64,000 bases of DNA from an uncultured Acetatifactor sp. (GCA_910583845.1 CAJUAB010000022.1:1-64000), one strand, 5' to 3'. Shown: positions 26,158 to 35,097, counted from the first letter of the stretch. Made by a program: numbers and translations. Notes: generated by a model not told the origin, from the letters alone.

Positions 26158-27420
26158 ATGGCGCTGAATAAGAAGCCGGTACACGGCATGAAAGATATTT
26201 TACCGGAGGAGATGCAGCTTCGGGATTATGTGCAGAGTGTGATCAAGGACACTTACCGCAAATTTGGCTTTACGCCCATCGAGACACCCTGCATGGAGAG
26301 CATTGTCAATCTGACCAGCAAGCAGGGAGGGGACAATGAAAAGCTGATTTTCAAGGTGCTTAAGCGCGGAGAAAAGTTGAATGTGGCGGAGGCGGCCACA
26401 GAGGAGGATGTGGTGGATTTTGGCATGCGCTACGATCTGACGGTGCCGCTGGTGCGGTACTACGCGTGCAACTCTGCCAATCTTCCCGCCCCTTTCAAGG
26501 CATTGCAGATCGGCAGCGTGTGGCGGGCTGAAAAGCCCCAGAAGGGGCGCTACCGCCAGTTCACACAGTGTGATATTGATATTTTTGGGGAGGCCAGCAA
26601 CCTTGCAGAGATCGAACTGATCCTTGCCACCACCACCACCCTGGGAAAGCTGGGCTTTGAGGGGTTTGAGATCCGTATCAATGACAGGCAGATTCTGAAA
26701 GCCATGGCGGCTTACAGCGGATTTGCGGAGGAGTCTTTTGACAGCGTATTCATCTCTCTGGATAAGATGGACAAAATCGGCTTTGACGGCGTGGAGGCGG
26801 AACTGCTGGAGAAGGGCTTTGAGAAATCCTGCGTGGAAAAGTATCTGGCGCTGTATCAGGCGCTGGGACAGCAGGAAGACGGAGTGGCTTACCTGGCGGA
26901 GACCTTGAAGGAATATCTGGAGCCCCAGGTGGCCCAGGGACTACAGGAGATCATCAACAGCGTCAGCGCCACCAAAGCGGCGGACTTTAAGATGGTGTTT
27001 GACGCCACGCTGGTGCGGGGGATGTCCTATTATACAGGGCCGATTTTTGAGATATCCATGCCCAGGTTCGGAGCGGCCTGCGGCGGGGGCGGCAGATATG
27101 ACAGTATGGTGGGCAGATTTACAGGGCAGAATGTGCCGGCCTGTGGTTTTTCCATCGGATTTGAAAGAATCATCATGCTGCTGATGGAAAACGGCTTTCA
27201 GGTGCCCAGGCCGCCCAGAAAAGTGGCGTATCTGATTGAAAAGGGCGTGGGCGGGCAGGCTCTGTGCGAGATTATCGCCAGGGCGCAGGAGGCCCGGCAG
27301 GACGGCAGCCAGGTACTGGTGGTCCGCATGAACAAGAATAAGAAGTTCCAGAAGGAGCAGCTGACGGCGGAGGGCTATGAGGAGTTTGTGGAGTTCTACC
27401 GGGAGGCGTTGAAGAACTGA
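26158..27420 (+). CDS. hisS: Histidyl-tRNA synthetase
   Basis: 420 aa, class II. Motif 1 lies around DTYRKFGFTPIETPCMES. Motif 2 includes KALQIGSVWRAEKPQKGRYR and FTQCDIDIFG. The histidine-specific LVRGMSYYTGPIFEI and the motif 3 stretch CGFSIGFERIIMLL follow. The C-terminal anticodon-binding domain is present. The ATG at 26158 follows GGAGGAGA. No T-box leader is seen upstream. It is paired with aspS, as in most Firmicutes. Confidence 0.96.
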   Translation: MALNKKPVHGMKDILPEEMQLRDYVQSVIKDTYRKFGFTPIETPCMESIVNLTSKQGGDNEKLIFKVLKRGEKLNVAEAATEEDVVDFGMRYDLTVPLVRYYACNSANLPAPFKALQIGSVWRAEKPQKGRYRQFTQCDIDIFGEASNLAEIELILATTTTLGKLGFEGFEIRINDRQILKAMAAYSGFAEESFDSVFISLDKMDKIGFDGVEAELLEKGFEKSCVEKYLALYQALGQQEDGVAYLAETLKEYLEPQVAQGLQEIINSVSATKAADFKMVFDATLVRGMSYYTGPIFEISMPRFGAACGGGGRYDSMVGRFTGQNVPACGFSIGFERIIMLLMENGFQVPRPPRKVAYLIEKGVGGQALCEIIARAQEARQDGSQVLVVRMNKNKKFQKEQLTAEGYEEFVEFYREALKN

Positions 27421-27504
27421 GGCGCAAAGAACCGGGATCATGAACGGAGGACCGGGCGCGGTAAGGGAATACAGCCCTGCGGGGCGGGAATCGAGGGAGG
27501 CATT

Positions 27505-29298
27505 ATGGCAGAGTCAATGAAAGGGCTGAAAAGGTCCTACAGATGTGGAGAGCTTGGCCTTGAAAATGTGGGTGAGGAAGTCACCGTCATGGGCTGGGTG
27601 CAGAAACAGAGGAACAAAGGCGGTATTATTTTTGTGGATCTGCGGGACCGGGCCGGTATCCTGCAGATCATCTTCGAGCAGAGCGACTGCGGAGCGGAGC
27701 ACTTTGCCAAGGCGGAGAGGCTGCGCAGCGAGTATGTGATTGCCGTTGTGGGGAAAGTGGAAAAGCGCAGCGGCGCGGTAAACGGGAACCTGTCCACAGG
27801 GGAAATTGAGGTCCGGGCCACTCAGGTGCGGATTTTGGCGGAGGCGGAGACACCGCCCTTCCCGATCGAGGCGGATTCCAGAACCAAGGAAGAGCTGCGG
27901 CTGAAATACCGTTATCTGGACCTGCGCAGACCGGATCTGCAGCGCAATCTGATTCTGCGCAGCAGGATTGCCACTGCCATTCGGGCGTTTCTTGCCCGGG
28001 AGGGTTTTCTGGAGATTGAGACGCCGATCCTGAACAAGTCCACGCCCGAGGGTGCCAGAGATTATCTGGTGCCGAGCCGTGTACATCCGGGAACCTTTTA
28101 CGCGCTGCCTCAGTCTCCTCAGATATTCAAGCAGCTGCTGATGTGTTCCGGATATGACCGGTACTTTCAGATTGCCAGATGTTTCAGGGACGAGGATCTG
28201 CGGGCCGACAGACAGCCGGAGTTTACCCAGGTGGATCTGGAGATGTCCTTTGTGGAAGTGGATGACGTGATTTCCGCCACGGAGCGCATGGTGGCGGAGG
28301 TCTGCAAGGAGGCCGTCGGCCTTGAAGTGCGGCTGCCCCTTCCCCGCATGACCTGGGATGAGGCCATGAACCGCTATGGCTCGGACAAGCCGGACACACG
28401 CTTTGGCATGGAACTTACGGATGTGTCGGAGATTGTAAGAGGCTGCGGTTTCGGCGTGTTTACCGGGGCGCTGGAGGCCGGTGGCAGTGTTCGCGGCATC
28501 AATGTCAAGGGGCAGGCGGAGATGCCCCGCAAAAAGATTGACGCGCTGGTGGAGTTTGCCAAAGGGTATGGTGCCAAAGGGCTGGCCTATCTTTCCGTGA
28601 TGCTGGACGGCAGCTATAAGTCTTCTTTCGCTAAATTTATGAGCCAGGAGGAACTGGAGAACCTGGTCAGCGCCATGGGGGGAGAGCCGGGGGATCTGCT
28701 GCTCTTTGCGGCGGACCGCTTAAAGATCGTGTGGGCCGTGCTGGGAGCGCTGCGCTGCGAGGTGGCAAGGCAGCTGGAGCTGGTGGACAGGGACCGTTTT
28801 GATTTCCTGTGGGTGACGGAGTTCCCGCAGTTCGAGTGGAGTGATGAGGAAGAGCGCTTTGTTGCCATGCATCATCCCTTTACCATGCCCATGGAGGAGG
28901 ATCTGGAGAGACTGGAATCCGATCCCGGCAGTGTGCGGGCCAAGGCGTACGACATTGTACTGAACGGCGTGGAGCTGGGAGGCGGCAGTGTGCGTATTTT
29001 CCAGAGCGACGTGCAGGAGCGGATGTTCCGGGCGCTGGGCTTTACCGATGAAAAAGCTCATGAGCAGTTCGGGTTTTTGCTGGATGCGTTCCGGTACGGC
29101 GTACCTCCTCATGCCGGGCTGGCAATCGGGCTGGACCGATTTGTGATGCTGCTTGTAAAGGCGGAGAGTATTCGGGAGGTGATCGCCTTCCCCAAGGTGA
29201 AGGACGCTTCCTGTCTGATGTCCGAAGCGCCCGGCACGGTGGATGAAAAGCAGCTGGAGGAACTGTGTCTGGCAGTCAGGCTGCCCGGAGAGGATTGA
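27505..29298 (+). CDS. aspS: Aspartyl-tRNA synthetase, bacterial type
   Basis: 597 aa. It has an N-terminal OB-fold (VMGWVQKQRNKGGIIFVDLR), the class II catalytic core (QSPQIFKQLLM, then FRDEDLRADRQPEFTQVDLE) and an inserted GAD domain between motifs 2 and 3, which marks the bacterial type. Motif 3 is GLAIGLDRFVMLL. The start at 27505 follows GGGAGG. It charges tRNA-Asp; whether it also charges tRNA-Asn cannot be judged here. Confidence 0.96.
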   Translation: MAESMKGLKRSYRCGELGLENVGEEVTVMGWVQKQRNKGGIIFVDLRDRAGILQIIFEQSDCGAEHFAKAERLRSEYVIAVVGKVEKRSGAVNGNLSTGEIEVRATQVRILAEAETPPFPIEADSRTKEELRLKYRYLDLRRPDLQRNLILRSRIATAIRAFLAREGFLEIETPILNKSTPEGARDYLVPSRVHPGTFYALPQSPQIFKQLLMCSGYDRYFQIARCFRDEDLRADRQPEFTQVDLEMSFVEVDDVISATERMVAEVCKEAVGLEVRLPLPRMTWDEAMNRYGSDKPDTRFGMELTDVSEIVRGCGFGVFTGALEAGGSVRGINVKGQAEMPRKKIDALVEFAKGYGAKGLAYLSVMLDGSYKSSFAKFMSQEELENLVSAMGGEPGDLLLFAADRLKIVWAVLGALRCEVARQLELVDRDRFDFLWVTEFPQFEWSDEEERFVAMHHPFTMPMEEDLERLESDPGSVRAKAYDIVLNGVELGGGSVRIFQSDVQERMFRALGFTDEKAHEQFGFLLDAFRYGVPPHAGLAIGLDRFVMLLVKAESIREVIAFPKVKDASCLMSEAPGTVDEKQLEELCLAVRLPGED

Positions 29299-29328
29299 TC
29301 TGGGAATCGCTCAGAGGAATGCGAAGGC

Positions 29329-29361
29329 GGGAGTCGCAGACGATATTTGCGGCTCCCTTTT
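29329..29361 (+). terminator. Terminator of hisS-aspS
   Basis: GGGAG-t-CGCA, a 9-base loop, TGCG-g-CTCCC and four T. Confidence 0.7.
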
Positions 29362-29486
29362 GACGCGGAGAATATATTGACAGTCTTTTGACGGAATCAG
29401 CGTGAAGGGGAGTTTTAGTCAGATGAAATATGACGCTCGCCATACCGAACCGGATCTGTACATAGCCAGGAAGGCCCACAAGGCCT

Positions 29487-29522
29487 GGAAACGCTGAAAG
29501 TCCCGGAAACGCTGAAAGTCCC
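29487..29522. repeat. Two tandem 18-bp units
   Basis: GGAAACGCTGAAAGTCCC occurs twice back to back. Otherwise the gap 29362-29684 shows no gene or clear signal. Confidence 0.8.
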
Positions 29523-29684
29523 TGGGGAGTGCAGCCCCCAAATCGGGAAAAAGGAAAATAGAGCGTGTGTTCCGGGATCAGGAGGAGCTTCCCATGGGGA
29601 GAGCCCGGGGAAGCGCTTTCCGGCGGAGAAGTCCATATCTGCGCGGGCCGGTACGGCCATAGATCAATGGAAGGGAAGGAAAAA

Positions 29685-30158
29685 ATGACCACTCTGGAGG
29701 TTCTTGACAAAAATAATCAGAGAGAGGCCCTGGGCATTGACAGGGAGGATGTGAGCCTGGATTTTGTGGATTCCGTGGAGGATATTCTGGAACAGAACAG
29801 ATACGGAGAGGAACATGGATACAAGGGGCACACGTATCTGGTCAGGTCGGACGGCAGATGTGTGGGGATCATTCTGATGGGAGAGGGGATTCCCTGGGAG
29901 GTGGACCCGCCGCAGATCGCGGGCAGGCCCTTTTACCGGATCATGGGATTTATCATTGACCGGGCATACCGCCGAAGAGGAATCGGTTCCCAGGTGCTGG
30001 AGGAGGTAATCCGGCGGATATTCCGGGAATTTGGCCCCAGACCCATTGTCATCGGATGTCATATGGACAATATTTCCGCTTTGGAAATGTATCAAAGACA
30101 TGGGTTTGTCAACACTTATTTCATGGATGAGGACGATTATTTCCTGATCCGGGAGTAA
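29685..30158 (+). CDS. GNAT-family N-acetyltransferase
   Basis: 157 aa. The acetyl-CoA binding motif A is seen in IDRAYRRRGIGSQVLEEVIR (R-R-x-G-I-G). The C-terminal strand and helix ISALEMYQRHGFVNTYFMDE complete the fold. It resembles spermidine/spermine-type GNATs in the N-terminal region (VDSVEDILEQNRYGEEHGYK), but the substrate is uncertain. The ATG at 29685 follows GGAAGGAA; upstream in-frame ATGs lack family similarity. Confidence 0.85.
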   Translation: MTTLEVLDKNNQREALGIDREDVSLDFVDSVEDILEQNRYGEEHGYKGHTYLVRSDGRCVGIILMGEGIPWEVDPPQIAGRPFYRIMGFIIDRAYRRRGIGSQVLEEVIRRIFREFGPRPIVIGCHMDNISALEMYQRHGFVNTYFMDEDDYFLIRE

Positions 30159-30177
30159 GGCTTTCCAGACCGATCCC

Positions 30178-30254
30178 GTCACTTGCGGGGAGAGCCTCGC
30201 AAGTGGCTGAATAAAAAGCGATAGGCGATTGCGAAACCTTGTCCGCAAGTGACG
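30178..30254. repeat. Copy 2 of the GTCACTTGCGG leader module, as an inverted pair
   Basis: GTCACTTGCGG begins at 30178 and its reverse complement ends at 30253, so the region can fold on itself with a 12-bp stem (CGTCACTTGCGG, one base longer). The left 45 bases resemble 61102-61146. Confidence 0.55.
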
Positions 30255-30282
30255 ATCATCCTCTCAATCTAATAAAACCATT

Positions 30283-30370
30283 ATCTCCTATCAGACAGGA
30301 GATGTAAAGAAGTAGGTCTAAGGGTTTATAGGTATCCCTCGAATAACCTAAATACATTATACAAGGAGGT
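30283..30370 (+). promoter_or_regulatory. Structured leader of the EamA gene
   Basis: A hairpin ATCTCCT/AGGAGAT (30283-30303) is followed by crossing complementary blocks: AGGG (30321-30324) with CCCT (30336-30339), and TAGGT (30329-30333) with ACCTA (30346-30350). This could form an H-type pseudoknot just before the AAGGAGGT ribosome site. A second TAGGT at 30313-30317 could compete for ACCTA. I recognise no known riboswitch class. Confidence 0.3.
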
Positions 30371-30377
30371 ACAGCGT

Positions 30378-30791
30378 ATGTGGCTGGTATATGCCATATT
30401 GTCATCCGTATTTGCGGCGTTGACCAGTATTTTGGCCAAGGTGGGTATTGACGGTGTCAATTCCCATCTGGCCACGGCCATCCGCACCGTAGTGGTGCTG
30501 CTGATGTCCTGGGGCATGGTCTTTCTGACCAACGCCCACGGGGGAATCGGCGGAATCAGCAGAAAGAGCTGGCTGTTTCTGATTCTGTCCGGTCTGGCCA
30601 CCGGGGCGTCCTGGCTGTGTTATTACAGGGCTTTGCAGCTGGGGGAGACATCCAAAGTGGTGCCCATAGATAAGCTGAGCGTGGTCATCACGCTGGTACT
30701 GGCCTTCGTGTTTTTGCATGAGCGCTTTACGGTGAAGTCCTTTTTCGGCTGTGTGCTGATCGGCGCAGGCACCCTGCTGATGGTTCTGTGA
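30378..30791 (+). CDS. Single-domain EamA/DMT-type membrane protein
   Basis: 137 aa with five hydrophobic segments and a strong AAGGAGGT site. One EamA repeat is visible (start MWLVYAILSSVFAALTSILA; middle SGLATGASWLCYYRALQLGE; end SFFGCVLIGAGTLLMVL). Full DMT exporters have two such repeats, so this half-size form presumably works as a dimer, like SMR proteins. The substrate is unknown. Confidence 0.8.
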   Translation: MWLVYAILSSVFAALTSILAKVGIDGVNSHLATAIRTVVVLLMSWGMVFLTNAHGGIGGISRKSWLFLILSGLATGASWLCYYRALQLGETSKVVPIDKLSVVITLVLAFVFLHERFTVKSFFGCVLIGAGTLLMVL

Positions 30792-30805
30792 AAACCCGCT
30801 CCTTC

Positions 30806-30829
30806 CCGGGGGCATATACCCCGTCTTTT
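30806..30829 (+). terminator. Terminator of the EamA gene
   Basis: CGGGG, a 7-base loop, CCCCG, then TCTTTT. Confidence 0.6.
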
Positions 30830-30879
30830 AGTCGGACGGAAATATTTTTATGCGTTCCTGATCCGCGCATTCTGCGTCC

Positions 30880-31375
30880 TGCACTTTCTACATTACGCCT
30901 GATTGTCCACACAGGCACCTGCTGATGGAAGCTGTCCAGATCCGGCAGTGATTTCCCGGGGCGTACAGCAGCGGTTTGCCGCAGCCTCCCTCCCACGCAG
31001 GCCGACATATTTTGATCGGCATTTGATCTGGCAGGGTATATACAAAATAATTGTTCCGCAGTACCCCGCTGTTTCGCAGGTTCTCCCCTTTTTGCTCCGT
31101 TTGCGCGGTGAAACAGGGTATATACAGAAAAAATATGTGCCAGTACCCCGCTGATCGCCAAAAAGGGGGTATGGAGCCACAGTTTTTCTGTATATACCCT
31201 GATACGCGAAAAAAGATCTGTTTTTCTGCCTTCCGGGACTCCGGGCAGGGTACTGGGAAGTAATTTTTTTGTATATACCCCGGTCTCTGTCCGGAACAGA
31301 GTATTCGTATACGTCCGTGGGAAAACGGGCATTGTGGGTAATACACACGAGAAGAAAATACAGCAGGATTTCCGC
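30880..31375. repeat. Copy A of a large dispersed iteron element
   Basis: This stretch resembles 60405-61075 along its whole length. The left part shares CATTACGCCTGATTGT, CTGCTGATGGAAGCTGTCC and TACAGCAGCGGTTTG. The core holds four units: 31032-31071 and 31114-31153 (direct), then 31163-31201 and 31246-31283 (inverted). Each unit joins CAGGGTATATAC, an A/T-rich middle and CAGTACCCC or a close variant. The right part shares GAACAGAG, GTGGGAAAACGG and CAGGATTTCCG. No convincing reading frame is conserved between the two copies. Confidence 0.85.
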
Positions 31376-31634
31376 TTTTGGCTCTGACCAGTCCGGACCT
31401 GCCTGGGTCAGGGGATAAAATAAGAGGGATTTCAGTAAAGGATCGTTACGAACCGGACGGAGCGCAAGTGTTCTATCCGGCCAGCAATCACACTTTCGGC
31501 ATCGTCTATTTTGCCATCTGCCGCGTTGTCGCCAGTCAACGATGCCACCGCATCGCCGCCTTGCAGACTGACAAAATATTCGGCACGGGCAATGCGTTTA
31601 CTGACCGGACGGAGCACCCATACGCCAGGATGCT

Positions 31635-31916
31635 CCGGAAGTCCTGTTTCCGGTACACGCGGGCAGAACATGCCGGAAGTCCTGTTTCCGGCATGCGCAG
31701 GCAGAGAACGTGCCGGAAGTCCTGTTTCCGGTACACGCGGGCAGAGCATGCCGGAAGTCCTGTTTCCGGTATACGCAGGCAGAGAACGTGCCGGAAGTCC
31801 TGTTTCCGGTACACGCGGGCAGAACATGCCGGAAGTCCTGTTTCCGGTATACGCAGGCAGAACATGCCGGAAGTCCTGTTTCCGGTACACGCAGGCAGAG
31901 AACATGCCGGAGGTCC
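31635..31916. repeat. Seven-and-a-half unit tandem array of hairpins (38/40 bp)
   Basis: The dyad CCGGAAGTCCTGTTTCCGG (6-bp arms, 7-base loop) starts at 31635, 31673, 31713, 31751, 31791, 31829 and 31867, with a partial unit at 31907. The intervening 19-21 bases are also conserved (ACACGCGGGCAGAACATG or ATACGCAGGCAGAGAACGTG), so it is a tandem repeat and not a CRISPR array. It ends 20 bases before the next start codon. Confidence 0.9.
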
Positions 31917-31935
31917 ACGATTTGAGGAGGTAAGT

Positions 31936-32781
31936 ATGATACGGGTGTATGTGCTGGAGGTGGAAGAACTTCGCCGCCAGATGGAAAATAATATTCCTGT
32001 TCTGTCTGGCTGGGATAAACTGACGGACTGGCAGAGAGAAAAGATCTCCCGCCACACCGCGCCCGGCGCGGGGGCGCTGTGTATGGGCGGACAGCTTTTA
32101 TTGCAGTACGCGGCCTGGGAGTGGTCCGTTTCTCCGGAGCGGAAGCAGGACTTTGCGAGACAGGTTGTCCCGGCGGGCAGGGCGGCAGAAGAAGAGTCCA
32201 CAGGGCCGGCCATAAGGGGAACAGGGATTACCTGGCAAAAGGCGGAGCTCTCCCGGATATGCCGGACAATTCCGGCTCCGCAGCCTTTGCAGGCGGCCTG
32301 CGAGGCCCGGGGGAAGCCCTATATTCGGCATGTGCCCTGGCACTATAATCTGTCCCATTCGGGAGACTATGCGGCGCTGGCCGTCAGCGATGCCCCGGTG
32401 GGCCTTGACATACAGCAGATGCGGCCCTACAGGGATTCGCTGGTGAAACGATTTTTCTCGGCGGAAGAAGCTGCCGCGTATGAGGAGCTGGTTCACGGCA
32501 GGGCTTATGGACGGAGTATGCCGCTGAGTGGTTCGGATGCGGCGGGAGTCGGGAGGAATATGGCCGCAGGGCAGTTGTTCCGGGACGGGGAGTCGCTGTT
32601 CTACACTCTCTGGTGCCGGAAGGAGGCATATGGAAAACTGCTGGGAACAGGCTTGACAGAGAAGGTGTTGAAGTGTAACATGTTAGGGGATATGGATGTG
32701 TGCCTGTATGAAAACGGAGAACTGCCCGGCTACCGGATCTGCGTATGCAGCGGGCGATCCATCCGGGATAAGGGGCTGTGA
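31936..32781 (+). CDS. 4'-phosphopantetheinyl transferase, Sfp type
   Basis: 281 aa. The ATG at 31936 follows GAGGAGG; the frame is open far upstream only because it crosses the tandem array. The C-terminal half carries the family's metal and CoA residues: VGLDIQQMRPYRDSLVKRFF and the WCRKEAYGKLLGTGL motif (WxxKEA). It activates acyl or peptidyl carrier proteins of fatty-acid, polyketide or peptide synthesis. No synthase is in the window, so its partner lies elsewhere. Confidence 0.85.
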   Translation: MIRVYVLEVEELRRQMENNIPVLSGWDKLTDWQREKISRHTAPGAGALCMGGQLLLQYAAWEWSVSPERKQDFARQVVPAGRAAEEESTGPAIRGTGITWQKAELSRICRTIPAPQPLQAACEARGKPYIRHVPWHYNLSHSGDYAALAVSDAPVGLDIQQMRPYRDSLVKRFFSAEEAAAYEELVHGRAYGRSMPLSGSDAAGVGRNMAAGQLFRDGESLFYTLWCRKEAYGKLLGTGLTEKVLKCNMLGDMDVCLYENGELPGYRICVCSGRSIRDKGL

Positions 32782-32787
32782 GCATGG

Positions 32788-33213
32788 ATGAGGTATTTGA
32801 CATTTGGGATGGGTCTGATTCCCATCGGGTTAGGGATATTTTTACTTTGTGAGAATGTGATCGCTTTGATAAGGAGCAGGTGCGTTGTGGGGAAAATCTG
32901 CGACATAGGCCATGCAGCCATCTATTGTCCGGGGGCCACCACTTATCACATTGTGGTGCAACTGAAGGAAGACGGGATGGACATAGAACTTGTCACAGTA
33001 AATCATTTTTCGCTGGCACCTTTTTTTGAGAAGTCCAGGCTTTCAAGATTGAGAAGGAAGCATATCGGAAGACAGGTACATATATATTATAATCCGGATC
33101 ATAAGAAGCATGTCATGCTTCGGGAATATATGTGGAAAGATTTTATGTGGTGCGCGTTTCTGTTTCTTTTGGGAGGCCTGCTGACCGCGGCCGGAATTTT
33201 TGATTTACATTGA
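32788..33213 (+). CDS. Small two-helix membrane protein, DUF3592-like
   Basis: 141 aa. A hydrophobic segment at about 5-25 and another near 117-137 flank a soluble beta-rich middle (YHIVVQLKEDGMDIELVTVN, then VHIYYNPDHKKHVML). The layout resembles DUF3592 proteins, whose role is not known. The start has no strong ribosome site; it begins seven bases after the transferase stop and may be coupled to it. Confidence 0.5.
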   Translation: MRYLTFGMGLIPIGLGIFLLCENVIALIRSRCVVGKICDIGHAAIYCPGATTYHIVVQLKEDGMDIELVTVNHFSLAPFFEKSRLSRLRRKHIGRQVHIYYNPDHKKHVMLREYMWKDFMWCAFLFLLGGLLTAAGIFDLH

Positions 33214-33294
33214 GGCGGATGGAGGGCGTTATGGCATGAGAGAACCGCAGGGCCCACGCATGTCTGCAGAACGGTGGAAAGAGGGTAGTCTGAG

Positions 33295-35055
33295 ATGAAA
33301 AAGCTGTTTGTGTATTTGAGGGATTACAAAAAGGAATCCGTGCTGGCGCCGCTTTTTAAGCTGTTGGAGGCATTTTTCGAACTGTTTGTGCCTCTGGTCA
33401 TGGCCAGCATCATCGACAGAGGAATCGGTGTTTCCGGCAATCCGGATATGGGGCATATCGTCAGGATGGGGCTGTGTCTGCTGGCTCTGGCGGCGGTGGG
33501 ACTTGTGAGCGCGGTGACGGCGCAGTTCTTTGCGGCCAAGGCGGCCGTGGGATTTTCCACAAAGCTGCGGCAGGCGGTGTTTGAACATATTCAGGGACTG
33601 AATTTTACCAATATCGACAAGGCGGGGACTTCCACGCTGATCACCCGGATGACCAGCGACATCAACCAGGTGCAGTCCGGGGTGAACATGGTGTTGCGGC
33701 TTTTTCTGCGCTCTCCCATCATCGTGTTCGGGGCCATGATCATGGCTTTTACCATCGACGTAAAGAGCGCGCTGATCTTCGTGGTGGCGATTCCTCTGCT
33801 GACAGCGGTGGTATTTGGCGTGATGATGATCACCATGCCCATGTACAGAAAGGTGCAGAGCGCGCTGGACAAGGTGCTGGGCATTACCAGGGAAAATCTC
33901 ACGGGTGTGCGGGTGATCAGAGCCTTTCATCAGGAGGAGGTGGAGGAGAGGCGGTTCCGGGAGCAGAACAATACGCTGTCTCACTTGCAGACGGCCGTGG
34001 CCAGGATCAGCGCCGTCATGAATCCCCTGACCTATGTGGTGGTCAACGGGGCGATTATCGCCTTGATCTATACGGGGGCCATTCAGGTCAATGTGGGCAA
34101 TCTGACCCAGGGGGAAGTGGTGGCAATTATCAACTACATGTCTCAGATTCTGGTGGAGCTGGTAAAGCTGGCCAATCTGATCGTCACCATCACTAAGGCC
34201 CTGGCCTGCGCGGACCGTGTGGCGGGTGTGCTGGAGATTCCCACCGGGGAGGGGAATGAAAGTCCGGAAAAAGGGAAGGAGAGCGGGAGCGCCTCCGGAG
34301 AGAAGGATATTCCCTATCTGGAGTTTGACCATGTATCCCTGACCTATCAGGGGGCCGGGGACAGGACCTTGCAGGATATGCATTTCCGGGTGGAGAGGGG
34401 ACAGACCATCGGCATCATCGGCGGCACGGGTTCAGGCAAGACCTCCCTGGTGAACCTGATTCCCGGTTTTTACCCTGCCACGGAAGGGACCATCCGCCTG
34501 GAAGGGCAGGACATCCGAAGCATACCGGTCCAGGAGCTTCGCCGCCGGGTAGGCGTGGTGCCCCAGAGGGCGGTGCTTTTCAAGGGAACCGTCCGCAGCA
34601 ATCTGCAATGGGGGAAGCCGGATGCCACGGACGAGGAATTGTGGCAGGCCATTGACACCGCCCAGGCCAGGGAAGTGGTGGAGGGCAAAGAGGGAAAGCT
34701 GGACGCTGAGATCGCCCAGAACGGCAAGAATCTTTCCGGCGGGCAGAGACAGCGTCTGACCATTGCCCGGGCGCTGGTGCGGAAGCCGGAAATATTGATT
34801 CTGGATGACAGCGCTTCCGCCCTGGACTATGCCACGGACGCGAAACTCAGACAGGCGCTGAAAGAGGTAGAGAAGGAAACCACAACATTCATCGTATCTC
34901 AGCGCGCTTCCACCATCCGCCACGCGGACCGCATCATTGTGCTGGATGACGGCATGATCGCCGGTATGGGTACCCACGAGCAGCTGCTGGAGAACTGCGA
35001 GGTATACCAGGAGATTTACTATTCTCAGTTCGAGAAGAAAGAAAAAGAGGCCTGA
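33295..35055 (+). CDS. ABC half-exporter with a degenerate ATPase site
   Basis: 586 aa with six membrane segments (about 15-300) and then a nucleotide-binding domain. Walker A is GGTGSGKTSLVNL and the signature is LSGGQRQRL. Walker B reads ILILDDSASALD, so the usual catalytic Glu is Asp, and the switch His is Gln (IVSQRAST). This pattern is typical of the degenerate half of heterodimeric exporters such as TM287 or BmrC, whose partner gene normally sits next to it. Here the next gene is a response regulator and no partner is adjacent. Confidence 0.88.
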   Translation: MKKLFVYLRDYKKESVLAPLFKLLEAFFELFVPLVMASIIDRGIGVSGNPDMGHIVRMGLCLLALAAVGLVSAVTAQFFAAKAAVGFSTKLRQAVFEHIQGLNFTNIDKAGTSTLITRMTSDINQVQSGVNMVLRLFLRSPIIVFGAMIMAFTIDVKSALIFVVAIPLLTAVVFGVMMITMPMYRKVQSALDKVLGITRENLTGVRVIRAFHQEEVEERRFREQNNTLSHLQTAVARISAVMNPLTYVVVNGAIIALIYTGAIQVNVGNLTQGEVVAIINYMSQILVELVKLANLIVTITKALACADRVAGVLEIPTGEGNESPEKGKESGSASGEKDIPYLEFDHVSLTYQGAGDRTLQDMHFRVERGQTIGIIGGTGSGKTSLVNLIPGFYPATEGTIRLEGQDIRSIPVQELRRRVGVVPQRAVLFKGTVRSNLQWGKPDATDEELWQAIDTAQAREVVEGKEGKLDAEIAQNGKNLSGGQRQRLTIARALVRKPEILILDDSASALDYATDAKLRQALKEVEKETTTFIVSQRASTIRHADRIIVLDDGMIAGMGTHEQLLENCEVYQEIYYSQFEKKEKEA

Positions 35056-35097
35056 TACCGGCGCGGAAAGCGGCCTCTCAGGGGCAGGAGAACAGAA

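Noticed and set aside
29565..29684. N-terminal extension of the GNAT protein
   Set aside because: The extension has no GNAT similarity, and the ATG at 29685 has its own ribosome site.
30888..31348. Protein genes on the - strand within the iteron element
   Set aside because: Frames exist in both copies and show repeated GIYKK-like peptides, but these come from the repeated DNA units. Lengths and frames differ between copies and no ribosome sites are seen.
31635..31916. CRISPR array
   Set aside because: Repeats and intervening sequences are both conserved and short (19 and 19-21 bases); no cas genes are near. It is a tandem repeat.
31378..31935. Long N-terminal extension of the phosphopantetheinyl transferase
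   Set aside because: The extension is translated tandem repeat, and a strong ribosome site sits before the ATG at 31936.
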